NCBI RefSeq assembly: GCF_016086655.4
Contig: NC_052137.2
Location: 19,197,041-19,261,040, forward strand
Length of the DNA stretch: 64,000 bases
Source of the DNA: Lepeophtheirus salmonis
Lineage: Eukaryota > Arthropoda > Copepoda > Siphonostomatoida > Caligidae
Direction: 5' to 3'
The notes beneath the pieces are model-generated. The model worked only from the letters and a program-made list of their open reading frames with translations, had not been told where the DNA came from and ran no database searches. How positions within the stretch are numbered: the stretch's first letter is position 1; each line of letters begins with the position of its first letter. Position numbers and translations under genes: made by a program. Positions 1 through 9,273 of this stretch are shown in pieces.

Positions 1-200
1 TCACTGGTCAACACTGTTGCTAAAATTAGACTCTTTCTTTCTCGTTGGAAAATGAATCGACTCGGTTGACATTGACGGGGGCTGAAGTCGACAAAATTCG
101 CTTTTTGACTGGAAATTAAAATGATTTTCTTGTGACTTGACTTGGACTTCGAGAATCTAATACTTGTTCTTCACTTGACTTGAGACATACGCAGATATAC
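1..200. repeat. Degenerate GACTT/AAGTC word repeat
   Basis: The words GACTT, TTGACT and CTTGACTTGA recur irregularly through this stretch, most densely at about 138-186, without a fixed period. It reads as a decayed simple repeat. The same word in the opposite orientation (AAGTC, GAGTC) fills 24750-24890. Confidence 0.5.
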
Positions 201-331
201 TGAAAGATCATCAAAATGTTTTAACAAGATTCTTATAAACCCCCTTGACTCGTCCAAAAAAGTAATATTTGGTGACTAAAGACTTTCTTGTGATTTGTTC
301 ATGGGTAATTTAGTTTTTCATGTTGCATATA

Positions 332-964
332 CAGGGTGGTCCAGATAAAATGGGAAAATATTTAAGTACTTATAACGATCGAACTAAATGGGGAAAGACC
401 ACATTTTTTATTTCATTTGAAAGCTACATTTAATGCAACTCAATTATTCATTATAACATTTGTATCTCTTAATAAACTAGGGCTCACGGTACCAAAAGCT
501 TTGGCAGACCTGAGCAACCTCGTGCAGATCCAACTTTGCTATTGTACTGATTCTGGTTTTGCACTTTTAATTTACCGTCCCTGGATTGATGGAGTAGCCC
601 AGGAGAAATTAAACATTCCAAAAAGACAGTGCATTGGCCCGCAAGGCCAAAAAAGTGCAGGATGTCTTGTCCTCAAAATGTGCTTACTTTTGGAGCCCGG
701 ATTTTTGGCCTGCAAACATCCCAGACCTGAACCTATGCAATTTCTATCTCTGGGAGAGGGTCGAGCATGAGGCCTGTGTAAGGCATCATTCGTCAAAAGA
801 ATGTAAAATGACAATGCTGGATCTGCACGAGGTCGCTCGGGCCTTCCAAACCTTCCGGTGTAGTGTGGCTGAGGCTATCTCACAAGAAAAAATGTGGGCT
901 CTACCTTTCTAGTTCGTTGGTTATAAGCCTTTAAAGATTTTCCCAATTTATCTGGACCACCATG
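332..964 (+). mobile_element. Internally deleted mariner/Tc1-like element with inverted ends
   Basis: The left end (332-359, beginning CAGGGTGGTCCAG) and the right end (936-964) are inverted repeats that match at 28 of 30 bases when the flanking TA is included. The flanking TA dinucleotides at 330-331 and 965-966 are the target duplication expected of the Tc1/mariner superfamily. The element is about 633 bp, roughly half the size of a complete family member, and encodes only the C-terminal part of a transposase. It is a non-autonomous deletion derivative. Confidence 0.85.
619..912 (+). pseudogene. Tc1/mariner transposase, C-terminal remnant
   Basis: The reading frame holds a decayed second catalytic block (KDSALAR, from an ancestral QDxAPAH type; the Asp codon is at 625) and then the third block, DFWPANIPDLNLCNFYLW. 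In active relatives the end of that block is NPLDY or NPCDY; here the Asp has become Asn (LCNFY), so the catalytic triad is broken. The first catalytic Asp and most of the N-terminal DNA-binding region are missing. It lies wholly inside the inverted-repeat element 332-964 and ends 52 bp before its right end. Another frame of the same stretch (417-770) is open by chance. The superfamily call rests on the WP..SPDLNP signature. Confidence 0.8.
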
Positions 965-965
965 T

Positions 966-1790
966 ACATATATATGTAAAATTGTCATTTGATTAAATTC
1001 AGAAATAAAGTTTGTTTTGTAGATCAAAGTTTATATAAAAAAAAATTATTTACCTTTGTTTCAGTTTAACAAAAAGATAAAATATATCAAAAGTTAACCT
1101 CCTTAAAAGAATAAAAACAAATTCGGAGATCAATACCAAAACAAAGGTGAATATATAAATTGTACATAATTTATGTACGAATTTGTGTGCTGAGACTGTG
1201 TCCAAGAGCAATTTTTTTTTTTTTGGTTCGGTAGAAAGCGATTTTTTCTTTAACGATTTGGACCAATATTTTGAGATATATTGGAGTATAATTGTAAAAG
1301 ATATGACCTAAGATGAACACAAACTTTTTATAGTTAGAATCAGAACAGAGATTTTAACTTTCTAATGATTCTATCTTATCTGAATGCATTCTTTAACTCT
1401 TGTGGATGGAATATTTCATTGTGGGATAATAAAAGAAGGAGAGTAACACTGAGAATTGGGTGTGAAGTTATGAGTGTAAGACCTTGTTGGACTCAAAATA
1501 GAATCTTTTTTGGACCCGGAGTAGAATGGAGTATCAACCTATATCCTAATAAAATGTCATGACAGTTTATATGCTTTTCTCTCATACATTATTCAAATAG
1601 TCATGGTTAACATGTTATTTTCCGGCTCCCTAATTAATATACGGATAGGATTGGTAAACGTAGTGGGGACCCAAAACTTGCAGGAGTATGCTTATATTAT
1701 GAAAAAACGTCATTTTTATTCAATAAAAAAACTAAAAGAATTTGTGATCTGTTTAAATACTGGTTCTACTTGAAAATAATGCAGATAAAT
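966..1790. other. AT-rich spacer, no recognised gene
   Basis: I see homopolymer A and T runs and one small open frame (1365-1562, 65 codons) that matches nothing I know. No RNA gene or repeat structure was noticed. Confidence 0.4.
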
Positions 1791-2039
1791 ATTCTCATTT
1801 AGAAAGATTAAAACATATTGATATTAATGATATGGTGATGCTCCTTGGATTCAAAGAGCAGGAAATTGCTGGAGCGAATCCGAAATTTGGGTTAGCCAAG
1901 CAGGATTTTATATACAGTTTCCTATTAATATAAGAAGAAGGCTTGAAGACCTTTAGAAAGGCACTCCTTTAGAGTTAAAAATATGGAGAGGACTTTGTAA
2001 ATGTGAAGATCAAATTAAAAGGAATTAACAAAATTAATG

Positions 2040-2402
2040 TAATTACAATAAGAATGGTCATCCTCACAATGGTTAAAAGCTTTAAAAAGGTTGATGAAGA
2101 TGAAACAGTTGAATGATTTAAAAAACTTGGAGAAGTAGTTGGGCATTAACCAATGAAGGATCTAGCCAGTGAAGAGGCTGAGTGCAAAATCGAAGAATTA
2201 TTAGTCTGTAGAAACTATTACTGACCCTCCCAACCTACCACAGATAGTTCTATGGTTTTCATTAAGTTGGAATTTAAAGGAGCTAAGTTGCATTCTCAAA
2301 ATTGTTATGGCCTTGGACAAACAAAATATGCCTGTAATAAGGACAGGTTAAATATTCAAGAGTACACTAATTGCTAAAACAAGCTATAATAAGAATCAAG
2401 GC
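2040..2402 (+). pseudogene. LINE ORF1-like remnant with zinc knuckle
   Basis: Read in one frame with three or four stops, the stretch gives a segment resembling retroelement Gag/ORF1 proteins: a phrase KKLGEVVGH, then VFIKLEFKGAKLHS, then the cysteine cluster NCYGLGQTKYACNKDR at 2300-2347 and a further Cys at about 2372. In the family this would be a CCHC knuckle (C-x2-C-x4-H-x4-C); here the spacing is imperfect and the His position reads Gln. ORF1 proteins of this kind bind the element RNA. The identification is by pattern only. Confidence 0.4.
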
Positions 2403-2580
2403 AAATGACTCCCTGTTAAGTTCACCACCTATACCAGATCAAGAAGTTTCTCAAGAGAAGATTCTGAGACAACAGTTAGATTAGAATCAATATAAGACTC
2501 ATCATGTCTCGAAAAACCAGTACAAATAACTATTCAAAACTCTGATAAGGTCCCAGAAATGACATACGAGGAAGTTATTA

Positions 2581-2790
2581 GTGGAGAAGCCAAGGAAGGC
2601 CCTAAAAAAGGAGCAACTTGTGAAGAAAACCGTCTTTTATTTGATGAAAATAACATTGTTCCTTCTGAGGTACCAAAAATCATATGCGCGGAGGATAAAA
2701 GTGGAGAAGCCAAGGAGGGTCCTGAAAAGAATCAACAAATAAAGGAAATCGTCCTTTATTTGATGAGAACAACATTGTTCCCTCTGAGAT
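2581..2790 (+). repeat. Two-copy direct repeat, unit about 120 bp
   Basis: GTGGAGAAGCCAAGGA starts at 2581 and again at 2701, and similarity runs about 90 bp, through TTTATTTGATGA and ending at CTCTGAG in each copy. The second copy has lost one base near 2750, which shifts the reading frame and ends the open frame at 2792. The copies have diverged by several substitutions, so the duplication is old and may have been part of the element's protein. Confidence 0.8.
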
Positions 2791-2824
2791 AATGGTAGAG
2801 AATATTGCTTAATGACTCTTCGTC

Positions 2825-2855
2825 AGCTGCTATAATTTAAGAAATTATAGCAGCT
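2825..2855. repeat. Perfect hairpin, 14-bp arms
   Basis: AGCTGCTATAATTT (2825-2838) and its exact reverse complement (2842-2855) are separated by AAG. It lies just after the coding repeat. It could form a stem-loop in DNA or RNA, but there is no T-run making it a terminator. Confidence 0.7.
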
Positions 2856-3429
2856 TCGTGTGTTCAAAAGGAAGACCGAAGAAAAAATAGTAAGATCTCA
2901 TCAACCATTGTATGCAAGCCAAAAAAACAACCCCACAACTCAATTCCGATCTCATTTTACTATCCAGGACAGGGTCTAGTTCGGTTTCAAAAATATCTTC
3001 TTCAACCTCCGGTCTCTCCCACAGAAAGAACAAACTCCAAATAAGTTTCCAAAGAATTAATTTTACCTTATTTTCAAATAAACTAATAACGTATTTGAAG
3101 AAGCAGACCAAAATCGATGATTTCTTCAAGCCGCCTAATTGTAGGGTTCATATATTAATATGGGAAAATACTGTCACTGAATACAAGGGGTGGAAGAGAT
3201 CCAATTTCTCGTCATTCTTCTATGAAAAGTCTATGGATATTATCTAAATGTTCAATTAAGAACACAGTCTAAAAATTGGCAATTATATTGGATACAAAAG
3301 GTGCCTCTTATTCAATTTGTACATTCCTAAATTTATATGCATGTTCCTCCATTTCAGTCTTCAAAAGAGGATCTATAGTTGCTTGATTATTCCTCATATA
3401 TTATATAAGACAACAGCTATTTGCTGGTT

Positions 3430-3960
3430 TGCTTAGGATGAAATTGAAGAAGAAAATGGTTGGTTGAAGAAGTTATTTCGCTGGAGCTACATACATGTTC
3501 TGGAAAGACCTAAAAAGAAAGTAGGTGGTGGGTTGGCCTTGCTGTCGATAGTTATACCAAAATTACATCAAAAGATATACATTGATCCATCTGAGAATGT
3601 GGAGAGTGAATGACGTTCGTCCATTTCCATTTTCTTTTCCGCCAATTTCGAATTTCCTCAAACAGTATTTATTTTAACACTACCTTTGAGGATTGTGGTA
3701 AAATGTTTAACTCAACAGTTCACGCTTTTACCAGGTGCCTGGCTCTCAAAATTGTAAGAAAATTTATCACAATATATGTTCCAAAGATTACAGATAAATT
3801 TGTTATCCCTGGATTGTTATTGGAACTCCCTTCGAAAAGCCGTTATTTAAAAAAATTGAGTATTTGAAGAGGCTATTTCAAGCTGCAAAGCTTGATTCTA
3901 GAAACATTAACTATTATAAAGCCCATCAGAATAGAAAATCTTAGAAGGATATATTCATTC
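3430..3960 (+). pseudogene. LINE endonuclease-region remnant
   Basis: The frame starting near 3436 reads DEIEEENGWLKKLF, then RPKKKVGGGLALL, similar to the R..GRGGGVA.. segment of LINE APE endonucleases. A shift at about 3545 would continue as FDSYTKITSKDIH. The open frame 3610-3867 contains FNSTVHAFTRCLALK and ends with a basic helical stretch continuing to about 3940 (EYLKRLFQAAKLDSRN, YYKAHQNRKS). These resemble the linker between endonuclease and reverse transcriptase in CR1/L2-like elements. No catalytic Asp-His pair could be confirmed. Confidence 0.4.
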
Positions 3961-4030
3961 TTTTGAATCAAGATTCCTAATATTGGTTTAACTTCATGGA
4001 GCTATGGTGAAGACATTATCCCTCATGTTC

Positions 4031-4557
4031 AATTAAAATTTTAAAGTTCCTGCATCGATTGGTTTGTAAGTTTAGAAAGTTTCAAAATGAATCAATTTAA
4101 TATATTTAGCTTATTACTGCTTACTTTTTCATTTTATTTTTCATATGGTTATTAGGTGTTTATTTAATTTTACAATCAAGTTCTTATTCAATTTAAAGGC
4201 CCTGCATTTGAAGGCATCTTTTGAATCATTTCAAAAAAGTATATATATATTATAGTAGAGTAATTTTATTAATCATTATATGTCTCAAATATAAGAATTG
4301 TTTTCATAGGGATAACTTTTTTTAGAGACCTAATTATACACTTAAATGTTATTTATATTGTATGTATATTATGAATGTAATCTCTCTAGAATGAACAAAG
4401 CTAAAAAAAAAAATCAGCTGTCATTTAGTTGCATATTTAAACTTCGTTATTAAAAATAGTGGGGATAAAGTTGTAAGGAAATACTACTTCAAGTTTTGCC
4501 CCTCCCCCCATCTCTTTACATCACAGGATCAAATATACCTACATTCTGTCAAAAAAG
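4031..4557. other. AT-rich spacer
   Basis: No gene, RNA or structured repeat is recognisable here beyond short A/T runs such as 4403-4413. Confidence 0.4.
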
Positions 4558-4559
4558 TA

Positions 4560-5300
4560 CAGGGAATTGTTAAATAAAACACAAATTTCACATTGAATCA
4601 TTAAAATTTATTTTGTGGCCTTCAATGTATTCTCCATTGAATGCAATATACATATCCGAGCACTTTTTGGCATGGCCTCTAACTCCCTTCACGCATTTTG
4701 TTTTATGGATTCAATCGACTCAAAATGGGTTCCACAAAGTGGCAACTTCAGTTTGGAGAACAAAAAAGAGTCACACGGAGCTAAATTAGGTGAATATGGT
4801 GTTTGATTTATGGTATTTATTGCTTTTTTGGCTTTGAACTCGCTCACAATCGTGGCATTGTGCGATGGCGCATTCTCCTTGTGTAAAATCTTCCATAATT
4901 TTGCCTGTTTTTGATATATTTTCTCACGCAAACACACTGGTACGCTCAAATCGTACTCCTTATTGACCGTTTGCCCCTTTGCAAGGAATTCATGATACAC
5001 CAGACCGCAGATTTAAAAGAAAACGTCTTTGACGGTCTCACATACCTCCTTGAACGCTTTGTGCTATTCAGGTGGACAGGTTGTTGATATAACTGATTCA
5101 TCAAAAGTTTTTTCTAACATTTTCAACGCGTTAGCCCATAAAATTTCGTTTGCAACACAAAATTTATGGCAAAATATTTGTTCAATAATTTTTTTCATTG
5201 TAAAAATCGTGGAGCAATAGTGAGGTAGACTGATTTATCCAGCTGTTGCAAGCAAACTGGTCAAAATATCACGCTCAAACTTGGCATCGTATTGAAAGAC
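4560..5300 (-). mobile_element. Mariner relic with central deletion
   Basis: The transposase remnant described at 4689-5198 sits in a minus-strand element whose left (3') end probably begins with CAGGGAATTGTTAAATAAAAC at 4560, directly after TA. The right (5') terminus is not clear; similarity to a mariner 5' leader fades by about 5300. Start and C-terminal parts of the gene are present but the middle is missing. Confidence 0.65.
4689..5198 (-). pseudogene. Mariner transposase, N- and C-terminal parts fused
   Basis: Starting from an ATG at 5198 the minus strand reads MKKIIEQIFCHKFCV, then ALKMLEKTFDESV, then HKAFKEVCETVKD, which is the mariner N-terminal helix-turn-helix region. After a stop near 5010 the frame resumes as VYHEFLAKGQTVNKEYDLSV, the segment after the first catalytic block, and runs to the stop at 4689. 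The region holding the rest of the DNA-binding domain and the first catalytic Asp is deleted. The second block is HKENAPSH (Asp replaced by Glu) and the third is YSPNLAPCDSFLFSKLK, which keeps its Asp. About 170 codons remain of a usual 340-350. Confidence 0.85.
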
Positions 5301-5320
5301 AGTGATGCCGACCTAGAAAA

Positions 5321-6250
5321 AAAATCAATTTAAATATATAAAAAGAAATGTCAATAAAACTCATGGGATCCAGAAATATATTTAAATAACATTTACATAT
5401 TTAAACTATAAAGATAACAAAAAAGAGTTAGTCTTGTCAGATTTGCATAGTCCGAATTCGTTTTTCTTGTGTAATTACAACTTTTTAAAAGTACTAACGA
5501 GGTAAATTTTGAAAATATAGAACCAGAACGCAATAGTAAGGGATCCCTCCCCTCTTTAGATAAGAGTTTCAATTATGATTATGTGATTGTAGCTTTCCTT
5601 ACTAATAATTAAGTCACGGGGAAAATTGTATTTTCCATTTATGTTGTTGAGTCATAACTGTTTTGAAAAAAAAAAAAAAAAAAAAAAAAGAGTTAATTGA
5701 TCGTGAACAAACGAAAATAATAGGTGTTCACTGTTCATTCTATGCTCTATAATGAAAACTTTGGCACTGTATAGTTACAATATTAGTCACTAGGGTTTTT
5801 TGTTTTACCAGTTTTTCCAATACCGGAGAAACTGAAACATTTAAAAAAATCCCAGAATCCCAAAAATATATTGACATTTCTTAATACATAATTTACTCAT
5901 TTTTTCCAAAAAACAAGGACAACTAAAGGATCTACATGTATTAAATAGAGCCAATGAAAAACTCCCATTTTATAGAGTAATCAAAAACCCTCCTCTGAAA
6001 ACACACTGTAATATACTGGAACTGGGTGTAGGAAGTAGCAAGATGTTGACCATATACAAATCGTTGAAAAATGTTAGTTAGGGGGCGTTAAAATCAAATT
6101 CAACTTTAGCACTAAAATTATAATATAAGAGTTTTGAATACGGATACAGGTTTTGTGAAGAGGATGGTAGTTGATTTAATACTCACATGTGGACCAACAC
6201 GTCCTTTATATAGTTTTACATTTGTTGAATACACCATCATTTGGTGTATT
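5321..6250. other. AT-rich spacer
   Basis: There is no recognised gene. It contains a 24-base A run at 5666-5689 and a hairpin of GAATACACCA and TGGTGTATTC (6227-6251) directly left of the gypsy-like element. Confidence 0.4.
5666..5689 (+). repeat. A homopolymer, 24 bases
   Basis: An uninterrupted run of A. It could be the tail of an unrecognised retroposed sequence, but no source transcript or target duplication was identified. Confidence 0.7.
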
Positions 6251-6265
6251 CTTATTGTATATATA

Positions 6266-6384
6266 TGAAGGAACACGCCACGTAGAATTAGTAACTTAAA
6301 CAGAATGTATTTCAACAAAGTTCTTATATTTCCTATTAAAGGGATCTCAACCTGTCTTGCCTTAAAAGTTCCTTAATACTCCCT
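6266..6384 (-). repeat. LTR at the 3' side of the gypsy-like element
   Basis: Starts TGAAGGAACACGCCACGTAG on the plus strand and matches 8488-8597 along its length, with about one difference in six bases and small gaps. It follows the integrase stop. The purine-rich CTCGAGGGAG on the minus strand just before it (about 6385-6394) would suit a polypurine tract. Confidence 0.7.
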
Positions 6385-6519
6385 CGAGAGTCTGCATCAA
6401 TTACGACCCATTACTTTATGTGTAAAATAATTAAATGAGTTACATGCAAATAAATTAATAAGTAAAAACGAAATTTGGATCAAACAAAAGTATATAATTT
6501 GAGATACATATTCTTATCA

Positions 6520-7036
6520 CTAAGAGTTACCCTTGTATGTAGGGTTAATATCCCTAACTCCGAAAGCCAGTTTCCAGCGGTCAATTGACACGAAGTTGGT
6601 TCGATGTCCCATGCCCAGAATAAAGGTTAAATCCGACTTAGACAAGATTTTAAAAGTGCCCAAATATGTAGAAGCCAGGGATGGTTTATTCCCCTTATTT
6701 CTGACCAAAACATAATCCTACTTCTTAAGAGCTTCCAACGCGGCCTTCACTCTCACTCGAGGCTCGGAGATAACTCTTGGTGGAGCATGCTTCATCTCAT
6801 TGAAGCTCTGAAACAAGTTCTTATCCTTGGGAGCACCAGTGCGTTCGGTCAACTATAACAGTAGCATCTGAGCTGAACCTAAGACGTAGTGCTTTCGAGA
6901 AAATGTTGCTGCTGAAATAGGTAGGATGGCAGAACGAAGGCCCAACATCACGAATGGAAAAGCTTCTACCCAAGATTTACCTTCCTGGCTCATTTTTGAA
7001 GCGAGAGAAGTCTTCAAACTCCTGTGAAACCTCCTT
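6520..7036 (-). pseudogene. Ty3/gypsy integrase, C-terminal half
   Basis: Reading leftward: RRFHRSLKTSLASK (the last integrase core helix, usually VERFHR.LK), then WVEAFPFVMLGLRSA, then a frame-broken linker with APPRVISEPRVRVKAALEAL (about 6740-6800), then the C-terminal domain LVRNKGNKPSLAS, TYLGTFKILSKSD and FVSIDRWKLAF, ending at a stop at 6520. The C-terminal domain follows the usual gypsy pattern LVR....PPL...Y.GPF.V..R......V..DRLKPA. The DDE core upstream of RFHR is missing. It catalysed insertion of the element DNA when intact. Confidence 0.85.
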
Positions 7037-7220
7037 ACAAAGGTCCAGCTTGGAGAATACACACGAATCTCCCAATCTTTATGAGAAGTCCCTCATGTTA
7101 GGGAGCGGGTATTTGTCGAGCTCAGACATTCTCGTAGTCTCTACACAACCGGAATCCTCCCTTAGGGGTTTCCACTACATGTTCAGCCGAGGAGAACGAC
7201 GACGAGGAGGGACAAATTGC
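7037..7220 (-). pseudogene. Reverse transcriptase fragment, fused to integrase
   Basis: Minus-strand frames give GGFRLCRDYENV (about 7130-7170), then DKYPLPNMRDFS (about 7085-7120), then RLGDSCVFSKLDL (about 7040-7078). These are the first reverse-transcriptase blocks of gypsy elements (G..R.C.DY..LN, D.YPLP, F...DL). The next residues are already integrase (RRFHRSL), so everything from the YxDD active site through RNase H to the integrase core has been deleted at about 7036. At least one frameshift is needed to join the blocks. Confidence 0.8.
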
Positions 7221-7479
7221 TTCAAACTCGAGCAATCCAGCTATATCCTACTTAAGAAAGGTGAGCTAAGGCCTGCGGAGTCTTCTAGCCTTAGCAAAAC
7301 ACAGAGGCCGGAGGTAATAATATTATGGGTCACAGAGTGTTTTGGAGGTATATGAGCATTGACGTCGGAGAGCAGGAAAGGAAAACTCATAAATAAATAA
7401 ACCCTTTTTTAAAAGAGTGATGCAGGGTCGGGTGATTTTAAATTTTAAACGTTCCGATATGGAAACAACTGTTTATTTA

Positions 7480-7760
7480 TTTAATCAATGTAAAGGCCTC
7501 TCTCTTATGAAATCGGCACCCAAAATAGATTGTGCCTCGTCAACAACGTAAAAGTTCCAAAAATATTTATACCCCTCCAAAAAATATTTCCGTAGAAGAA
7601 ATTCCCACTGGAATGATTTTCTGTCCTCCAAACGTAAAGACAGAGGGTAGATTTGATATTATTTTTTTTGATATATGAGGGGTTAACTTAATTGGTATAA
7701 TAGCCACTTGTACGCTTGAGTCGATTAGGAAATTAATGTTCTTGTGGTGGTCCTTTATAA
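7480..7760 (-). pseudogene. Retroviral-type aspartic protease remnant
   Basis: Minus-strand frames contain NFLIDSSVQVAIIP (about 7690-7731), matching the FLIDTGA.VS..P active-site block but with DSS instead of D[ST]G, and ILGADFI (7507-7530), the second conserved block. The roughly 55-residue spacing suits a protease monomer. Several stops and shifts occur between them. It lies between the Gag zinc region and reverse transcriptase, as expected. Confidence 0.7.
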
Positions 7761-7840
7761 AAAGTAAATCGTTGTTTGATTTGAATACCTCATCTCTAAA
7801 TAGCTGAAGACTTGCTAGTTTTTTTTAAACCAAAAATGAA

Positions 7841-8487
7841 AAGGGCAATGGGATCCGGCACACGTTCTTGCCTTGACTCCATACTTCATATGCTGTCTAC
7901 AAATTCTTTTCTCTCTATTTAGTCCTACCTTTTTCTTATTAAAAACAGTTGACATCTCTGTTTCTTCTTTGTAATTTAAATGGAATTCGAACCTGATGAA
8001 TCCTTAAGACCGTCACAATATTCTGCAAATCTTCTAGTTCCAGCTTGACCATTGTACGAGCCATAGGCCGGTGGGAGGTTGGAATAGATCCAATGAGAAT
8101 CTCCTTACCCAGAGTCCCTAACAGGTAAGGAACGAACGATGGGTATAATAGAATATTAAAGGTCGCAAGAACTTTCTTGGACGACATCGATTCGTCCGTA
8201 AGAAGATCAATGGCTCATCTTGGACGACATCGATCCGTCCATAAGAAGATCAATGGCTCATCATACACGTTCCTTTCGTGAGATGCCCCATTGTTTCAGG
8301 ACTTTCAATTTTTTTTTTTACGAAGAAGTTAAATCCAGGGCAGGTGCATCTCTTTGGATATGCGAAGGCAGCACAGATACAACAATGTTTAGCTTGTCAG
8401 AACACTTCTTTACCTACTGAGATTTGAATATGAAAAAGTCCTTTGCACGGGTAGAAGACATTTTGCAGTTAAAATCGGGGTCACAAA
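7841..8487 (-). pseudogene. Gypsy-like Gag remnant
   Basis: The minus strand starts MSSTRAKDFFIFKSQ soon after the LTR (about 8460) and includes an open segment at 7939-8187. Near 7841-7905 it reads CRQHMKYGVKARTCAGSHCPF, like the Cys/His cluster C-x2-H-x3-G..A..C...C found at the Gag end of several arthropod gypsy elements. A 43-bp tandem duplication (8176-8261) interrupts the gene. Gag would form the particle; the copy is dead. Confidence 0.65.
8176..8261. repeat. 43-bp tandem duplication
   Basis: Two head-to-tail copies (8176-8218 and 8219-8261) beginning CTTGGACGACATCGAT differ at only two positions, so this duplication is younger than most of the decay around it. Confidence 0.9.
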
Positions 8488-8597
8488 TGAAGGAACAAGC
8501 CACGTAAATTACTAACTTAAACTGAATTCATTTCAACAAAGTTCTCAAACAACGTATTACTGATCTCAACCTGTCTTATCATAAAAATCCTATATAT
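8488..8597 (-). repeat. LTR at the 5' side of the gypsy-like element
   Basis: Partner of 6266-6384; begins TGAAGGAACAAGCCACGTAA on the plus strand. The outer (right) boundary is approximate because the two copies become too AT-rich to align near 8590. Confidence 0.7.
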
Positions 8598-9272
8598 CTC
8601 TTATTACTTATTGTATATAAGTAGTATAGTGTGAAGGGAAGCTTTTATGTATAATATGATATTATTCCATATAGTAGACTGTTTGTGGGATTTGAGACAT
8701 TTTCTAATGAGTGACCTCATGTCCAACAAAAGGCACTGACAAAAAAAGTACAAACTAATTTACTGCCAAATCTTCCCTCCTACTCAAATTACTTTTTCTT
8801 ATAAATGATAGTTTAATCTTTTTTTCCTCGACATAGTCCTATGTATTTATAATGTCGATGATAAATTACATATGTATATTCACTAAACAAAGAATTCATT
8901 TTTACTTTAGTGCCCACGGCATCAGTATGGCCATGGGGTCATTGATAATTAGTTGTATATTGTAATACATTTAAAATGACATTGACCAGTTAATTATCTG
9001 AATTAATTATTGGTGTATCATATTTAGTGTTGTAGTGATCCTTATTTATTTGGTCCAGTACAGTCTTAGGGCCGGTCATATCGGTCTTTAGGACTGTTAA
9101 TCCTTCGTACGGGTCCTTAAATGTTAGCCCTTCGAATCGTTCCTAAAAATATCGATGGTTTATTAAGCCAAATAAAATTATGAGATATGTATTAAGGTTA
9201 TTGCAAAAAATATTCATGTTTTCATTATAAAGTACTACTATACGAACATATTATATTTTTACTTACCTTGTT
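8598..9272. other. AT-rich spacer with GGTC-word island
   Basis: There is no gene. At 9050-9145 the words GGTC, GGTCC and CTTAGG recur irregularly (a decayed simple repeat or an unknown element). Confidence 0.35.
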
Positions 9273-9273
9273 A

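Larger units (their letters stand above)
2559..3247 (+). pseudogene. Charged repetitive linker with PCNA-box-like motif
   Basis: Two open stretches (2559-2792 and 2912-3247) lie between the zinc-knuckle and endonuclease traces. The first is acidic and carries a repeated phrase GEAKEGP. The second is Ser-rich (SSSVSKISSSTSG) and ends in KKQTKIDDFFKP, where Q-T-K-I-D-D-F-F (3104-3127) fits the PCNA-interacting-peptide consensus Q-x-x-hydrophobic-x-x-aromatic-aromatic. The antisense frame 2845-3129 is also open but is Phe/Leu-rich and probably a shadow. The function of the whole is not known to me; I place it in the LINE because of its position. Confidence 0.35.
1800..4000 (+). mobile_element. 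Degenerate LINE (ORF1 and endonuclease part of ORF2)
   Basis: A plus-strand succession of broken reading frames looks like the 5' half of a non-LTR retrotransposon. First comes a nucleic-acid-binding ORF1 with a zinc-knuckle-like cluster (about 2040-2400), then a charged repetitive linker (2559-3247), then traces of an APE-type endonuclease with a GGGLALL motif (about 3430-3600) and the segment that follows it (3610-3960). No reverse transcriptase follows, so the element is truncated at its 3' side. Stops and frameshifts are frequent. The order of parts is what supports the call; each part alone is weak. Confidence 0.5.
6266..8597 (-). mobile_element. Ty3/gypsy-like LTR retrotransposon, internally deleted
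   Basis: Two similar terminal segments (6266-6384 and 8488-8597, same orientation) bracket minus-strand remnants in the order Gag, protease, reverse transcriptase and integrase. That order and the integrase sequence place it in Ty3/gypsy. On the minus strand each LTR ends in TGTTCCTTCA. The sequence after the 5' LTR (TTTGTGACCCCGA) is in primer-binding-site position and resembles the TGACCCCGA type seen in some metazoan gypsy elements. At about 2.3 kb it is less than half of a full element. A 13-base word (CTTATTGTATATA) lies just outside both ends (6251-6263 and 8607-8619), longer than the 4-5 bp duplication of the family, so its meaning is unclear. Confidence 0.8.

Noticed and set aside
417..770. 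117-codon plus frame
   Set aside because: It overlaps the transposase remnant in another frame and its second half is simply the +1 reading of the WP..SPDLNP block; not an independent gene.
2845..3129. 94-codon minus frame opposite the LINE linker
   Set aside because: Phe/Leu-rich antisense of an AT-rich coding segment; no motif and no start context.
6954..7355. 133-codon plus frame, among the longest in the window
   Set aside because: It is antisense to the reverse transcriptase and integrase remnants, which have clear family motifs on the minus strand.
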